A program made the position numbers and the translations under genes. The notes beneath the pieces are model-generated. The model had not been told where the DNA came from, searched no databases, and was given only the letters and a program-made list of their open reading frames with translations. From assembly GCA_024231375.1 (NCBI GenBank), contig JAAEQP010000874.1, forward strand, positions 1 to 7,361: a stretch of DNA of 7,361 nt, read 5' to 3'. The DNA comes from a bacterium (GTDB lineage: Bacteria; Hydrogenedentota; Hydrogenedentia; Hydrogenedentiales; SLHB01). Positions 6,224-7,361 of the stretch are shown here, one piece after another. Numbering within the stretch: position 1 is the stretch's first letter; the number at the start of each line of letters is the position of its first letter.

Positions 6224-7361
6224 CGCGGGGACCCCGTTGGCAGCACCAAGCCGCGCGCCTCGTCGTGTGTTGCCAACCGTCGCCCGATGCCGTCGGCGAT
6301 TCGCTTCAGGCGGTATACCATCGCCTCGACCCCCTTCACGGAGGTGAGCCCGGCGTCGAGCCACACATGGCCGCCGCCCGCGACGGTTGCGGCCGCGGTG
6401 GGCCATTGGTGCGCACCTTCGGCCGCGATGAACCATGGCGAAAGGGCGGAGGCGGGCGCGATGCCCCGTGCGATTCGCGGGAGCAGTCCGTCGCCATCGC
6501 GAGCGCCGTTGAGATGGATGAGACGCATTTCATCGGAATGAAGGTCCGACTCATCGACTTCTCCGACCGGCGTGGCGATGAGGGTTCGGGCTCCGCTGAG
6601 GGAGACCTGGTCTCGTGTCAGGACGACGAGATCCCCGCGTCCATTGTTGCGATGGTCTTCCAGTGTCTCGGACGTGACCCCGTTGCTCCCCAGTACGAGA
6701 GCGGGTGCGGCCGCGCGGATGGCTGACCATTCGTGGTTCTCGTCGACTTGCGCCGCGGCGTGTACGCACAGGATGTGAACGCCGGCCACCGCGAGGAGAG
6801 GGGCCAATTGCCCCAGGGTATCCGCGTCGGACAGTGCAGTCTCGACGGCAAGCAGCATGGGGGAGAGGGAGTCGTCAGCCGGCGAAAGCGCGGTGTCCTC
6901 CTCGGAATCAATGGCGAAGCCGACAAGGTCCATTTCCAGGGTCGTCCAATGGTCGACATTCGGATCGCCATAGTCGCACACCTTGGGAAGCGTTCCGACT
7001 TCGCGGTAGCCGTAGTGCCTTTTCAACCAAGCCACGACCGCAGGCTTGTCCGTGTTGGTGACGAGGGTTTGGACGCCGACCCTTCGTGCGGCCAGGCACC
7101 GTGTCCGGTGCAGGATGTGGCCGATGCCTTGGCCCATATAGTCGGGATGGAGCGCCAACAGTGTGGTCTTCGCCAGGGTCTGGGAGAGCAACTGGTAACC
7201 CGCTACCCCGATGACGCGCCCGTCAATCCTGGCCACGAAACAGCACGAGAGGTCCAAGCTCTCCATTTCGGGGCATGGGATGCGGTGAAGATTCCATGGG
7301 CGCAGGACGTCGAGGATTGCGTCCCAGTCGTCGCCAGTGGCTGGTTCAATCAGGACGTTCT
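6220..7361 (-). CDS. GNAT acyltransferase fused to a degenerate BKACE-like domain (partial)
   Basis: The frame stays open to the right edge: 31 more codons precede the first in-window ATG (7266), and they read like the first strand and helix of a GNAT fold (VLIEPATGDDWDAILDVLRP). The true start therefore lies outside. Numbering from 7266, residues up to about 113 complete a GNAT N-acyltransferase: beta strands around VIGVAGY, the acetyl-CoA loop at 43-49 (YMGQGIG, with Met where Arg/Gln is usual) and the closing NTDKPAVVAWLKRHYGYREVG-type segment. Residues about 135-345 resemble a shortened BKACE (DUF849, beta-keto acid cleavage) barrel: AGVHILCVHA (161-170) matches the HLH metal strand with Cys167 for the first His, and WFIAAEGAHQWP...GGGHV (278-301) plus ATHDEAR (332-338) match the family's C-terminus. 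The Arg, Glu and Asp expected there are replaced, so beta-keto acid cleavage is doubtful. The gene overlaps the ligase by 4 bases. The GNAT call is firm; the BKACE call rests on remembered family patterns. Confidence 0.75.
   Translation of the reverse strand, partial: NVLIEPATGDDWDAILDVLRPWNLHRIPCPEMESLDLSCCFVARIDGRVIGVAGYQLLSQTLAKTTLLALHPDYMGQGIGHILHRTRCLAARRVGVQTLVTNTDKPAVVAWLKRHYGYREVGTLPKVCDYGDPNVDHWTTLEMDLVGFAIDSEEDTALSPADDSLSPMLLAVETALSDADTLGQLAPLLAVAGVHILCVHAAAQVDENHEWSAIRAAAPALVLGSNGVTSETLEDHRNNGRGDLVVLTRDQVSLSGARTLIATPVGEVDESDLHSDEMRLIHLNGARDGDGLLPRIARGIAPASALSPWFIAAEGAHQWPTAAATVAGGGHVWLDAGLTSVKGVEAMVYRLKRIADGIGRRLATHDEARGLVLPTGSPR

Noticed and set aside
6224..6436. Longer ligase start inside the upstream gene
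   Set aside because: The extension is Arg-rich without domain match, and the ATGA overlap explains the shorter start.
5759..6541. Plus-strand open frame (260 codons) across the ligase/GNAT junction
   Set aside because: It crosses two supported minus-strand genes and shows no domain.
1..7361. CRISPR array, tRNA, rRNA or transposase gene
   Set aside because: No regularly spaced repeats, cloverleaf, rRNA-like text or transposase motifs were seen by eye on either strand.

Overview
The window is a GC-rich piece of bacterial chromosome carrying six protein genes and one possible small gene. Two products carry export signals (one Sec-type, one lipoprotein), so a Gram-negative-type envelope is likely. 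The mix of an acetylesterase-type SGNH hydrolase, a DUF1080 lipoprotein, a YcgR/PilZ protein and sigma-54 control, with palindromic repeats in the gaps, would suit a Planctomycetes/Hydrogenedentes-like heterotroph. That placement is a guess: the window holds no rRNA or other marker gene.

Layout: (1) Minus strand, 22-1046: an exported SASA/CE6-type carbohydrate esterase, followed through an ATGA overlap by a possible 45-residue Cys/His protein whose stop codon lies in a repeat. (2) A 272-base divergent gap (1047-1318) with a good sigma-70-like promoter facing right. (3) Plus strand, 1319-4710: a YcgR-N/PilZ protein with a degenerate receiver domain, a DUF1080 (3-keto-disaccharide hydrolase type) lipoprotein, and an NtrC-type sigma-54 activator with intact motifs. 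The gap before the activator (3074-3342) holds two unrelated long palindromes. (4) A convergent gap (4711-4825) with two strong hairpins. (5) Minus strand, 4826-7361: a two-gene translationally coupled operon. Its first gene, cut by the right edge, fuses a GNAT acyltransferase to what looks like a shortened, degenerate BKACE (DUF849) barrel. Its second gene is a PaaK/CapK-type adenylate-forming ligase.

How they may work together: the esterase and the DUF1080 lipoprotein are both plausible outer-envelope carbohydrate-processing proteins. The PilZ protein and the NtrC activator are signalling proteins on either side of the lipoprotein gene, but no sensor kinase, diguanylate cyclase or clear sigma-54 promoter is visible, so their targets are unknown. 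The ligase and the GNAT-BKACE fusion all belong to CoA-thioester or acyl-adenylate chemistry, and their tight coupling suggests a shared small-molecule modification step of unknown substrate.

The least ordinary items are the GNAT-BKACE-like fusion, the pseudo-receiver on the c-di-GMP effector, and the small coupled Cys/His ORF.
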